Positions 1-7,657 of a stretch of DNA of 14,436 nt are shown here, piece by piece. The first letter of the stretch is position 1. Each line of letters begins with the position of its first letter. Made by a program: the position numbers and the translations under genes. The stretch covers positions 3,109 to 17,544 of the forward strand of contig PMMB01000228.1 of NCBI GenBank assembly GCA_003165495.1, read 5' to 3'. The notes under the pieces are model-generated. The model did not search any database. It had not been told where the DNA came from and saw only the letters and a list, made by a program, of their open reading frames with translations. The stretch is from Gammaproteobacteria bacterium. GTDB taxonomy: Bacteria; Pseudomonadota; Gammaproteobacteria; Steroidobacterales; Steroidobacteraceae.

Positions 1-269
1 AGGACAGCGGGGTTGCCAGACCACGATTAACCAAGCGCCTATGGCTTTAAGGCATGGGCGGTGAGGTCTGAATGGATGACTCGACGCGTTCCTCTGCGCT
101 TGCGGATTTGCCGAAGATCCCACTTTGCGCAGCCGTTGCCGTTCAACCGTCATTATCGTGAGTAGCTTCACGTTCTATTTAACAGTTTCTTGCTAAGTTT
201 GCGTGCGCTAAGTTAGTCTCATGCATCCGTTTCGGCCTCCAAGGTACTGAGCGAAAAAGGAAAAAAGCT
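1..269. other. Upstream region of the pil operon, no gene seen
   Basis: I find no convincing coding region here. In many gammaproteobacteria a penicillin-binding protein gene (ponA/mrcA) diverges from pilM, so this may be the shared promoter region, but no start of such a gene is visible. An 8-bp direct repeat, GCTAAGTT, lies at 192-199 and 207-214 with a 15-nt period. No -35/-10 pair matches well enough to call. The sequence AAGG at 257-260 is the likely ribosome binding site of pilM. Confidence 0.5.
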
Positions 270-1334
270 GTGTGGTCGTTTGGCAAAAGATATCGTCCGC
301 TGTTGGGACTTGACATAACCACCTCATCGGTGAAGCTTATCGAGCTCACCATGTCGGGCGGCCAGTATCGCGTTGAGTCCTATGCAGCCGAGCCCACGCC
401 GCATAACGCCATCAACGAAAAGGCGATCGTGGATGCGGAGGCGGTTGGCGAGGCGATTCGGCGTGCAGTGAAGCGCTCCGGCGCCAAAAGCCGGCTCGCC
501 GCCATCGCGATCAGCGGTGACGCAGCGATCACGAAAGTGATTCAAATGCCGAAGAATCTCGGCGAGAGCGAACTCGAGGGTCAGGTCGAGATGCAGGCCG
601 ACCAATACATTCCATTTCCGATGGAGGAAGTCAGCTACGACTACCAGGTCGTGGGTCCGTCGGAGAAAGACCCGGAAATGCTGGATGTGCTGCTGGTCGC
701 GACGCGCACCGAAAATGTCGAGCAGCGCCAAGCGGCGGTGCAGGCCTCGGGCCTGACCACTCAGCTCGTCGATGTGGAGGCCTTCGCACTGGAGAATGCC
801 TGCGCCCTGATGCGTCATCAGATGCCGGACGGCGGACTCGACCGCACCGTCGCGGTGGTGGATTTCGGCGCCAGCAGCACGACATTCAGCGTGCTGCGCG
901 ACATGAGAGTCATCTATACCAGGGATTTCGCCTTCGGCGGACAGCAACTCACCGAAGAAATCATGCGCACTTACGGGCTCTCCATGGAAGAGGCCGGCCG
1001 CGCGAAGAAGGAAGGCGGCCTGCCGAGCAACTATCAACCGGAAGTGCTCGATCCTTTCATCGACGATATGACGCAGCAGGTCAGCCGTTCGTTCCAGTTC
1101 TATTTGGCGTCCGGCAGCGGCCGCTCACAGCCCGATCAAATATTGATTTGCGGCGGCTGCGCCAACATACCCGGCGTGGCGGATGTCATCTCGAGCCGCG
1201 TCGGCGTGCCTGCCGTCAAAGGCGATCCTCTCGGCAAAATGAAGGTGTCATCGAAGGCCAAAGCACAAGCCGTGAGCCGAGATGCCACCGCGTTACTCAC
1301 AGCCTGCGGCCTCGCGCTGCGCAGCTTCGACTAA
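270..1334 (+). CDS. pilM: Type IV pilus assembly protein PilM (actin-like ATPase)
   Basis: PilM is the cytoplasmic actin-like member of the type IV pilus alignment complex; it binds the N-terminal tail of PilN and links the motor to the envelope parts. The 354-residue protein has the family's usual length. Visible motifs are the N-terminal phosphate-binding segment GLDITTSSVKLIEL (13-26), the second phosphate loop VVDFGAS (around D198), GGCANIPG (from 295), and the C-terminal CGLALRSFD typical of PilM. The start is GTG at 270 with AAGG nine bases upstream. It is the first gene of pilMNOPQ; pilN follows after 10 nt. No defect seen. Confidence 0.97.
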   Translation: MWSFGKRYRPLLGLDITTSSVKLIELTMSGGQYRVESYAAEPTPHNAINEKAIVDAEAVGEAIRRAVKRSGAKSRLAAIAISGDAAITKVIQMPKNLGESELEGQVEMQADQYIPFPMEEVSYDYQVVGPSEKDPEMLDVLLVATRTENVEQRQAAVQASGLTTQLVDVEAFALENACALMRHQMPDGGLDRTVAVVDFGASSTTFSVLRDMRVIYTRDFAFGGQQLTEEIMRTYGLSMEEAGRAKKEGGLPSNYQPEVLDPFIDDMTQQVSRSFQFYLASGSGRSQPDQILICGGCANIPGVADVISSRVGVPAVKGDPLGKMKVSSKAKAQAVSRDATALLTACGLALRSFD

Positions 1335-1344
1335 AGAGCAGCCC

Positions 1345-1935
1345 ATGCCGCGTATCAACCTACTTCCCTGGCGCGAACAAGAACGCAAAGTCCGACGTCG
1401 CGAGTTCATGGTCGCCGCGGGCGGGGCAGTATTTGCCGCCGCGATCTTCGTCCTCTGCGGCAAACTTGTGTACTCGGGCTGGACCGATTCCCAGAACGAG
1501 AAGAACACTCTGCTGAAGAAGGAGATCGTCAAGCTCGACGCGCAGATTGCCGACATTCAGGATCTCGAGAATCGCAAGCAACGATTGGTTGCGCGTATGG
1601 AAATCATTGAGAAACTGCAGCGCAAACGGCCTGAAATCGTGCATCTGTTCGATGAAATCGTGAAGACGGTTCCCGAGGGCATTTACCTGACCGAGATCAA
1701 GCAGACCGGCAATAAGCTCGAGATTCATGGCGTCGCGCAGTCGAGCACACGCGTGTCGACTTTCATGCGCAATATCGATGCGTCGGTGTGGATGGATAAC
1801 CCGGTGCTGCAGGTTGTCGAGTCCGCCAAGGACTCCTCGAACAGCGGCTCGAATTTCACGCTCACCAGCGACGTGGTCGGCGTGGATCTCGAACACGGCG
1901 GTGAAACAACGGTCAAAAAGGTTGCGGCGAAATGA
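1345..1935 (+). CDS. pilN: Type IV pilus assembly protein PilN
   Basis: PilN is a bitopic inner-membrane protein that pairs with PilO and docks onto PilM through its cytoplasmic tail. The 196-residue product begins with the diagnostic INLLPWR (4-10), the peptide that fits into the PilM groove. It then has one membrane helix (about 21-43), a charged coiled-coil stretch (about 46-95) and a periplasmic domain of the PilN/GspL-like ferredoxin type. ATG at 1345 is chosen because it places INLLPWR at the N-terminus; an upstream in-frame start at 1282 would lie inside pilM. The ribosome binding site is weak (AAGAG at 1334-1338), so coupling to pilM translation is likely. The stop overlaps the pilO start as ATGA. 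Confidence 0.97.
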   Translation: MPRINLLPWREQERKVRRREFMVAAGGAVFAAAIFVLCGKLVYSGWTDSQNEKNTLLKKEIVKLDAQIADIQDLENRKQRLVARMEIIEKLQRKRPEIVHLFDEIVKTVPEGIYLTEIKQTGNKLEIHGVAQSSTRVSTFMRNIDASVWMDNPVLQVVESAKDSSNSGSNFTLTSDVVGVDLEHGGETTVKKVAAK

Positions 1936-2570
1936 ACTTTGTCGATCAGCTCCGTACTCTCGATCCACGCGACGTCGGCCGTTGGCCGCTTCCGGTGCGC
2001 GGCTTTTTCATTGCGGTAATTTTCGCCGTGGTCGCGGCTTTGGGATGGTACCTGTTCGTCTGGAACGATGATCGTCCCATCCTGCAAAAGGCGCAGGCGG
2101 ACGAATTGGAATTGCGTTCGCAATTCGAAAGCAAGCAGCAACGCGCCGCCAACCTCGACGCCTACCGGGCACAGCTCGCGGAAATGGAGCGAAGTTTCGG
2201 CGCCATGCTGCGGCAATTGCCCGGCAAGACCGAGGTTCCGAATCTACTGGTCGATATTTCACAGACCGGTCTCGCCGCAGGCTTGCAGGAAAAGCTCTTC
2301 CAGCCCGGCAGCGAGAAGGGCAACGGCTTTTATGCAGAACTGCCGATCAAAATCAAACTGGTGGGCACTTATCACGATTTCGGCAATTTTGTCAGCGGCA
2401 TTGCCGCATTGCCGCGCATCGTCACGCTGCACGACATCCAGATTGCGCCGGTGGACGCCAAGAGCAACTACGACAATTTGACCATGGACGTGACCGCCAA
2501 GACCTACCGCTACATCGAAGATGAAGGCGGCGCGCACCCGGCGAAGAAAAAGGCGGGAGGTGCGACATGA
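1932..2570 (+). CDS. pilO: Type IV pilus assembly protein PilO
   Basis: PilO is the inner-membrane partner of PilN in the alignment complex; the heterodimer contacts PilP. The product has 212 residues, as usual for the family. A short cytoplasmic tail is followed by one membrane helix (about 24-44, from GFFIAVIFAVV), a coiled-coil segment (about 50-95) and a periplasmic ferredoxin-like domain that includes ELPIKIKLVGTYHDFGNFV (136-154), a typical PilO block. The C-terminus is Lys/Ala/Gly-rich (AKKKAGG). Both ends overlap their neighbours by four bases (ATGA at 1932 with pilN, ATGA at 2567 with pilP), which points to translational coupling and matched stoichiometry. Confidence 0.97.
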   Translation: MNFVDQLRTLDPRDVGRWPLPVRGFFIAVIFAVVAALGWYLFVWNDDRPILQKAQADELELRSQFESKQQRAANLDAYRAQLAEMERSFGAMLRQLPGKTEVPNLLVDISQTGLAAGLQEKLFQPGSEKGNGFYAELPIKIKLVGTYHDFGNFVSGIAALPRIVTLHDIQIAPVDAKSNYDNLTMDVTAKTYRYIEDEGGAHPAKKKAGGAT

Positions 2571-3082
2571 GGATTACGGGCAGAGCGATTGTCATTTGCG
2601 CCGTCCTCGCAGGCTTAAGTTTGGCCGGCTGCTCCGGCGGCCAATCGGATCTCCAGAAATGGATCGCCGATACCAAGAAAAAGCCGGGTGGACGCATTCA
2701 AGCATTGCCGGAAGTGAAGCCCTACGAAACCTATGTGTACAGCGTCGCGAAGATGCGGTCGCCGTTCCAACCGCTGGGCCCGGCCTCAGCCAATGGCCAG
2801 GCGGGTCTGCGGCCGAGTTCGCGGCGCAACCGCGAATTTCTGGAAGGGTTTTCGCTCGACACCCTGAAAATGGTCGGCACCTTCATGGTGGGCAAAAACT
2901 TTTATGGGCTCGTCCAATCCAAAGACGGCCTCGTGCACAAGGTTCAGCCCGGCAACTACCTCGGGCAGAACGACGGCAAAGTGACAGTAATCAGCGGCGG
3001 AAAAATTAGTCTTGTCGAAATCATACCGGATGGTCTCGGCGGCTATATTGAGCGACCGGCCTCGTTGGCATTGTCCGATTGA
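2567..3082 (+). CDS. pilP: Type IV pilus assembly lipoprotein PilP
   Basis: PilP is the periplasmic lipoprotein that connects PilN/PilO to the N-domains of the PilQ secretin. The 171-residue protein has a lipoprotein signal with lipobox LAGC, so Cys22 would be the lipidated residue. A long unstructured linker carries the family's RSPFQP block (64-69). Then comes the segment around FSLDTLKMVG (95-104) and a C-terminal beta-sandwich domain (VGKNFYGLVQ to GGYIERPASL). Residue +2 is Ser, which by the E. coli sorting rule would not retain it in the inner membrane, though PilP is usually described as inner-membrane anchored. pilQ starts 20 nt downstream. Confidence 0.96.
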   Translation: MRITGRAIVICAVLAGLSLAGCSGGQSDLQKWIADTKKKPGGRIQALPEVKPYETYVYSVAKMRSPFQPLGPASANGQAGLRPSSRRNREFLEGFSLDTLKMVGTFMVGKNFYGLVQSKDGLVHKVQPGNYLGQNDGKVTVISGGKISLVEIIPDGLGGYIERPASLALSD

Positions 3083-3102
3083 GGCCACAGGGAGAGGAAA
3101 GC

Positions 3103-5235
3103 ATGATTAGATTAAAGATACGAACGGCGGCGATCGGCGCGATGGCGCTCGTCGCATTGGGCGCAATCAGCTTCACGGCGCGGGCCGCGGATGCGCTCAA
3201 GCTCGAGTCAATCGACGTTCAGACCTTAGCGGGTCAACAAGTGCAGCTCAAACTGCACATGAGCGGCCCGGCTCCCGAGCCTCTGCCGTTCACGATCGAC
3301 AAGCCGGCGCGCATCGCATTCGACTTGCCGAATACGACCATTGCGCTCGCGTCGCGACGGATCGACGTGCGCTCGGGAGGCGTCGATACGGTGCTTGCCG
3401 CAGAGGCCAATGGCCGCACGCGCTTGGTCGTCAACGTGGACGCCTTGATGCCGTACACCACCAAAGTCGACGGCAATACCCTCATCGTCACGCTCGGCAG
3501 CCTGCCGGGAGACGCCGCCAAGCAGACGGCCCAGGCTCGCGCAGGTTCCGGTCAAGCCGCAACGGCGGTCGAACGCGCAATCCGCACCATCGATTTCCGG
3601 CGCGGCGCCGACGGCACCGGCCGGGTGATTGTGCAGCTGACGGATCCGCGCACCCCCGTCAATGTGCGCCAGGAAGGCAATCAAGTCGTCGTCGACTTTG
3701 CCGGCACGCTGATGCCGAAGAATCTCATGCGCCGCTATGACGTCATGGATTTCGCGACGCCGGTGCAAACCGTCGATGCGCTGCGGGTGGAGGGTAGTTC
3801 GCGTTTGGTGATCAGCGCGCAGGGCGACTTCGAACAGCTGGCCTACCAATCCGACAATCAGTACACCGTCGAAATCAAGCCGTCCCTGAAGCGGACCGCC
3901 GCCGACGAAAAGAAAGAGTACACCGGCGAGCGTTTGACGTTGAATTTCCAGGACATCGATGTGCGTTCGGTATTACAGCTGCTGGCCGACACCAGCGGCC
4001 AGAATATCGTGGTCAGCGATTCGGTCACGGGAAACCTGACGCTGCGTCTGCAGAATGTGCCTTGGGATCAGGCGCTCGATATCGTGTTGCGCACCAAGGG
4101 GCTGGATAAGCGCCGGCAGGACAATGTCATCATCATCGGTCCGACCGCAGAACTCGCGTCGCGCGAGAAGGCCGAGCTTGCGGCGCGCAAGGAAGTGCAG
4201 GAACTTTCACCGACGCGCACGGAATTCATGCAAGTCAATTATGCGAAGGTCGTCGATCTTGCGAAGCTGATCAAGTCCACGAATGCCAAGGATTCCATGC
4301 TGTCAGTACGCGGCTCCTTATCCGTTGACGAGCGCACCAATACCCTGTTGGTGCAGGACACGCCGGACAAATTGACCGACATCCGGCGCTTGGTGCAAAC
4401 CCTCGATGTACCCGTCAAGCAGGTGTTGATCGAAGCGCGCATCGTGATCGTGAGCGATACTTTCGAGCGCGACTTGGGCGCCCGCTTCGGCGTGACCAGC
4501 GCGCAAAAGAACGGCAGCAATGGTCTGTTGTCCGTTACCGGTAACGGCACCGGTGCCGATACGATGACGCAGTCGGGGATCACCAATTTGGCAGCCACAG
4601 GCAGTGTCACGCCGGTTGCAACGCCGACTCTCCTCAATCGCTACCAGGTCAATCTGCCCGCGGCGAATACCAACGGCAGCATCGGCCTATCATTGTTGGG
4701 CGGCAGTTATATCGTCGACCTGGAACTGTCAGCGGCGCAAAATGAAGGCAAGAGCGAAGTGATATCCTCGCCACGCATCATTACGGCGAACCAGAAGCAA
4801 GCCACCATCATGCAGGGTGTCGAGATTCCGTATCAGGAATCGGCATCGAGTGGCGCCACGACGACCCAATTCAAGAACGCCGTGCTGTCTCTCAAGGTAA
4901 CCCCGCTGATAACACCTGATAATCGTGTGATCCTCGATCTCGATATCAGCGACGACTCGGTAGGCTCGCAGGTGACGAGCGCCACGGGAGGCTCCGTCCC
5001 CTCGATCGACACGCGGTCAATCATCACTCAAGTGCTGGTCAACGACGGTCAGACCGTGGTTCTCGGCGGCATTCTCGATACCACCAAATCGAAATCGGCC
5101 AACAAGGTCCCGTGGCTCGGCGACATCCCGGTGCTGGGCAACCTGTTCAAGAGCACGACGAATATCAACAACAAGACTGAACTCTTGATCTTCATCACGC
5201 CAAAGATTCTGCGTGAAGGATCAAATCTCTACTAA
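3103..5235 (+). CDS. pilQ: Type IV pilus secretin PilQ
   Basis: PilQ forms the multimeric outer-membrane channel for the pilus fibre. With ATG at 3103 the protein has 710 residues. Order: signal peptide ending near ARA (cleavage about 28/29), two AMIN peptidoglycan-binding domains (about 33-125 and 158-255), the STN/N0 domain (about 278-335, with NFQDIDVRSVLQLLAD), an N1/NolW-type domain (about 372-435), and the C-terminal secretin domain (about 530-706), including SPRIITANQKQA, DGQTVVLGGIL and the VPWLGDIPVLGNLF signature (669-682). I prefer ATG 3103 because AGGGAGAGG at 3089-3097 is a strong, well-spaced ribosome binding site and the signal peptide then starts directly; a TTG at 3079 would add eight residues. 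Codons for DGQTVVL are partly duplicated near 7145-7176. Confidence 0.97.
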   Translation: MIRLKIRTAAIGAMALVALGAISFTARAADALKLESIDVQTLAGQQVQLKLHMSGPAPEPLPFTIDKPARIAFDLPNTTIALASRRIDVRSGGVDTVLAAEANGRTRLVVNVDALMPYTTKVDGNTLIVTLGSLPGDAAKQTAQARAGSGQAATAVERAIRTIDFRRGADGTGRVIVQLTDPRTPVNVRQEGNQVVVDFAGTLMPKNLMRRYDVMDFATPVQTVDALRVEGSSRLVISAQGDFEQLAYQSDNQYTVEIKPSLKRTAADEKKEYTGERLTLNFQDIDVRSVLQLLADTSGQNIVVSDSVTGNLTLRLQNVPWDQALDIVLRTKGLDKRRQDNVIIIGPTAELASREKAELAARKEVQELSPTRTEFMQVNYAKVVDLAKLIKSTNAKDSMLSVRGSLSVDERTNTLLVQDTPDKLTDIRRLVQTLDVPVKQVLIEARIVIVSDTFERDLGARFGVTSAQKNGSNGLLSVTGNGTGADTMTQSGITNLAATGSVTPVATPTLLNRYQVNLPAANTNGSIGLSLLGGSYIVDLELSAAQNEGKSEVISSPRIITANQKQATIMQGVEIPYQESASSGATTTQFKNAVLSLKVTPLITPDNRVILDLDISDDSVGSQVTSATGGSVPSIDTRSIITQVLVNDGQTVVLGGILDTTKSKSANKVPWLGDIPVLGNLFKSTTNINNKTELLIFITPKILREGSNLY

Positions 5236-5273
5236 TTGCAAACGTCGACCATTGTCGAGCGAGGATGAACGAC

Positions 5274-7079
5274 ATGCGAAGATTATCGATTGCGGCATGG
5301 ATAGCGGCGGCGCTCTTGGCGGGCTGCGGCGGAGGGTCCCAGACCATTTCCGGCGCCGGCACGGGTACCGGCACGGGTACCGGCACTGGCACGGGTACCA
5401 CAACGACCTACTCGATGGGTAACGGGAGCGGCAGCGGCTTCCAGTCGGGAATGATCCAGCTTTCCAGCACCTCACTTTCGGCAGGCGGCACCGCCAGCCT
5501 CAGTGTGACGATCGTCGACCAGACCGGGACGCTGTACACGGGCGCAGCCGTCACGGTGACGTTCAACTCTCCATGCGTGGCGCAAGGACTTGCGGCGATA
5601 GTCGCTTCCGGGAGCAGCATCGCAGGACCCACGGCCGGTACCGTGGTTACTTCGACGGGAAGCGTCAGCGCGACTTACACCGCAAAAGGCTGTAGCGGCG
5701 CGGACGTCATCACGGCGACCGCGACGGTTGGCACTACGAGTCTGACGGCAACCGGCACGGTAACGGTGGCCGCGGCTACCATCGGAGCCATTCAGTTCAT
5801 CTCTGCGTCGCCGGTCACGATCGGACTGAAAGGCACCGGCCTCGCCGAAACGTCCACAGTCATCTTCAAGGTAGTGGATTCTACCGGCGGTGCACGCCCA
5901 GGCGTCAGCGTGACATTCAGTCTCAATTCGACGGTTGGCGGGATGAGTATTTCGCCGGCCACAGCAACTTCGGCTTCCGACGGAACCGTGCAAACGGTCG
6001 TGAGTTCAGGTACCCAGCATACCTCGGTCCGAGTGACGGCAAGCATCGCGTCGCCCGCGGTTAGTACGCAGTCGAGCGTGTTGACGGTCACTACCGGATT
6101 GCCGGCATCGGCTGGTTTCTCCATAGCCGTCGGAGCGCCCAGCTACGGTGCCTCCGGACTCGCTTGTCCTAACGTAGAAGCGTACGGCACCGACGGCATT
6201 ACCGTCCCGGTCACAGTGCGGCTCTCCGACCGGTATAACAATCCGGCACCTGACGGCACTGCGGTTGCGTTCAACACCAACGGCGGCCACATTGTCGGCT
6301 TTTGTTCGACACCGTCAGCCCCTGGTGCCGCAGACGGCACGTGCACGGTAACCTGGACCAGCGCCCAGCCGAGGCCCCAACTCGTGGACGACAGCCCACC
6401 CCTGAAGGCGGCGGGCCGCGCGACGATTCTCGCGACCGCGATCGGCGAGGAGTCTTTTACCGACACCAACGGGAATGGTTACTGGGATGCCGGCGAGCCC
6501 TTCGTCAATCTCGGCGAGCCGTACCGTGACGACAACGAGAACGGCGTATACGACGTCGGCGAATACTTTCTGGATTTCAATCAGAATCAGGTCCGAGATG
6601 CCGGTGATGGTACGTTCAAGGGTATTACTTGCACGGGCAACACCCCGGGCTCGACCTGCAGCACGACCACGCTGGCAATCGGTGTGTCGCACTTGCTGAT
6701 CATGTCAACGGCCGCTGCGAATATTGCGGTCACCGGCACTCCGGGTTTCGGTGGCGCGAGCCCCCTGACGCTCGCTCACACCGCCCCGGCTCCCGCCGCG
6801 CCCAGCACTGGCACGATCGATTTCAACGTGCAGGATGCGAACGGCAACCCGATGCCTGCCGGCACGACGGTGGCCGTAACGGCAGATGCAGCCATCGGAA
6901 CGATCAGCGGGCCGGGGGCCTCTTGGACGATCGGGTGCCGCACTGCGCTCGGCGGGGAAAGTCTCGTGGTGACTTTGACTGCAGCCGCGAATCCCGGGTC
7001 GGGCAACATTACGATTACGGTGACATCGCCCGGCACCAAGACCGCAACGGTATTCACCATTGCCGTGCAGTTGACTTAA
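5274..7079 (+). CDS. Ig-like (Big_1-type) lipoprotein with three EF-hand-like loops
   Basis: A 601-residue predicted lipoprotein: signal peptide with lipobox LAGC (Cys18), then Gly-Gly-Gly, which by the E. coli rule favours outer-membrane sorting. A Gly-Thr repeat tether follows (29-41). Next are about four Thr/Ser/Val-rich beta domains of bacterial Ig-like type (about 60-168, 172-275, 280-390 and 500-598), with invasin-like blocks such as FKVVDSTGGARPGVSVTFSL. Between the third and fourth lie three loops matching the EF-hand spacing DxNxNGxxDxGE: 397-408, 419-430 and 434-445 (the third lacks the Gly and ends in Asp). Eight further cysteines could form disulfides. ATG 5274 is preferred because GAGG (5261-5264) abuts ATG 5265 but is nine bases from 5274. 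It lies 38 nt after pilQ with no terminator between. A role in adhesion or pilus function is inferred from position only. Confidence 0.88.
   Translation: MRRLSIAAWIAAALLAGCGGGSQTISGAGTGTGTGTGTGTGTTTTYSMGNGSGSGFQSGMIQLSSTSLSAGGTASLSVTIVDQTGTLYTGAAVTVTFNSPCVAQGLAAIVASGSSIAGPTAGTVVTSTGSVSATYTAKGCSGADVITATATVGTTSLTATGTVTVAAATIGAIQFISASPVTIGLKGTGLAETSTVIFKVVDSTGGARPGVSVTFSLNSTVGGMSISPATATSASDGTVQTVVSSGTQHTSVRVTASIASPAVSTQSSVLTVTTGLPASAGFSIAVGAPSYGASGLACPNVEAYGTDGITVPVTVRLSDRYNNPAPDGTAVAFNTNGGHIVGFCSTPSAPGAADGTCTVTWTSAQPRPQLVDDSPPLKAAGRATILATAIGEESFTDTNGNGYWDAGEPFVNLGEPYRDDNENGVYDVGEYFLDFNQNQVRDAGDGTFKGITCTGNTPGSTCSTTTLAIGVSHLLIMSTAAANIAVTGTPGFGGASPLTLAHTAPAPAAPSTGTIDFNVQDANGNPMPAGTTVAVTADAAIGTISGPGASWTIGCRTALGGESLVVTLTAAANPGSGNITITVTSPGTKTATVFTIAVQLT
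5358..5399 (+). repeat. Hexamer/12-mer tandem repeat coding for Gly-Thr tether
   Basis: Three copies of GGCACGGGTACC occur at 5358-5369, 5370-5381 and 5388-5399, the last two separated by a half unit, GGCACT. The units are 6 or 12 bp long, so gain or loss keeps the reading frame. They encode an alternating Gly-Thr stretch directly after the lipidated N-terminus, so copy number would change tether length rather than switch the gene off. Confidence 0.9.
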
Positions 7080-7108
7080 AGCAGATCCAGAACGGCTAAA
7101 CTCTAGTC

Positions 7109-7134
7109 AAGCGGCCGCCCGAAGGCGGCCGCTT
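7109..7134 (+). terminator. Strong hairpin, likely terminator of the pil/Ig transcript
   Basis: A perfect 11-bp inverted repeat (AAGCGGCCGCC at 7109-7119 and its complement at 7124-7134) closes a 4-nt loop, CGAA. It lies 29 nt after the Ig lipoprotein stop. The bases that follow (CGTTTCTGTTTG) are T-rich but interrupted, so termination may be incomplete. In the minus direction the loop reads C(TTCG)G, a very stable tetraloop, but no T tract follows. Confidence 0.75.
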
Positions 7135-7144
7135 CGTTTCTGTT

Positions 7145-7176
7145 TGCTGCGAACCGACGGTTAGACCGTGGTTCTC
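7145..7176 (+). repeat. pilQ-like 32-nt fragment in the intergenic region
   Basis: Bases 7145-7176 align without gaps to 5033-5064 inside pilQ at a constant offset of 2112. By my count 27 of 32 bases match, and 21 of 22 match over 7155-7176 versus 5043-5064. The pilQ copy encodes the conserved secretin block around DGQTVVL. Both copies contain the short inverted repeat ACGGT-N3-ACCGT. The similarity ends exactly where the terminator's A run begins (7177). Confidence 0.7.
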
Positions 7177-7206
7177 AAAAAACCGCCACTCAGGCGGTTT
7201 TTTTTT
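7177..7206. terminator. Bidirectional intrinsic terminator
   Basis: CCGCC (7183-7187), loop ACTCA, GGCGG (7193-7197), flanked by six A (7177-7182) and nine T (7198-7206). This gives a GC stem plus a T tract in both directions. On the plus strand it ends read-through from the pilus operon; on the minus strand it ends the small gene whose stop codon is at 7232. Confidence 0.9.
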
Positions 7207-7231
7207 AAATGGGGGGTGTCCGGCTCTTCGG

Positions 7232-7657
7232 TCAGTTGCCTCTGGGGGTCATGGAGTTCTGCCTCTGAATCGTTTCCACCAGGTCCTTGCTGTTTTGCGC
7301 AGATTTGTCGAGCTCGTCGGCTGTCCCGCAGATCTTGCTTTCGAAGCGACTGCCAATCGCTGTTTCCTTTCGGCAATAGAGCAGCATGCCATTGCGAGTT
7401 TCCGGCCTGTAGCCTTGGCCGCGCAACCGTTTGGTCTGTGCCTCCACGTCCACCTGTTTGGGACTCTCCGTTTTGGCGGTACTCGCCGCCGGGGGGGTCG
7501 ATACGGCGGCCGGCGGCGCGCTCGACACCGGTGTCGACTGTACCGGCACTGGCACTGGCGCCGGCGGGGGCTGCGGGGGTTCGTCCGCAAGAGTTTGCGA
7601 AAGTGCGCCGACGCATAGGGTCACGAATAAGCATGCTAAATACCGCATGGGGCACAT
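7232..7657 (-). CDS. Small secreted proline-rich protein, uncharacterised
   Basis: I cannot name this gene. The 141-residue product has an N-terminal signal peptide (hydrophobic stretch LACLFVTLCVGAL, predicted cleavage LSQTLA/DE near 24). A Pro/Val/Ala/Ser-rich linker follows (about 27-63), then a charged C-terminal region with two cysteines (C95 and C110) in YCRKETAIGSRFESKICGT, a pattern I associate with small conserved hypothetical proteins of Xanthomonas-like bacteria. The start is uncertain: ATG at 7657 has AGGTG four bases upstream; ATG at 7648 (MRYLACLF) gives a tidier signal peptide but a 13-nt spacing. The overlapping plus-strand frame was rejected because it reads through the terminator and has no domain-like features. 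It is transcribed against its neighbours, between the pilus and aro operons. Confidence 0.75.
   Translation of the reverse strand: MCPMRYLACLFVTLCVGALSQTLADEPPQPPPAPVPVPVQSTPVSSAPPAAVSTPPAASTAKTESPKQVDVEAQTKRLRGQGYRPETRNGMLLYCRKETAIGSRFESKICGTADELDKSAQNSKDLVETIQRQNSMTPRGN

Noticed and set aside
324..1037. 237-codon minus-strand frame opposite pilM
   Set aside because: pilM matches its family end to end, so this is a shadow frame.
7145..7176. Target-site duplication of a transposon bounded by 5033-5064 and 7145-7176
   Set aside because: No transposase, no terminal inverted repeats, and the imperfect 32-nt match is longer than the usual target duplication; a duplication or recombination scar is more plausible.
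7541..7555. 15-base match to the Gly-Thr repeat at 5379-5393
   Set aside because: Both places are simple GGCACT/GGCACG repeats coding for low-complexity protein on opposite strands; independent origin is the simpler reading.
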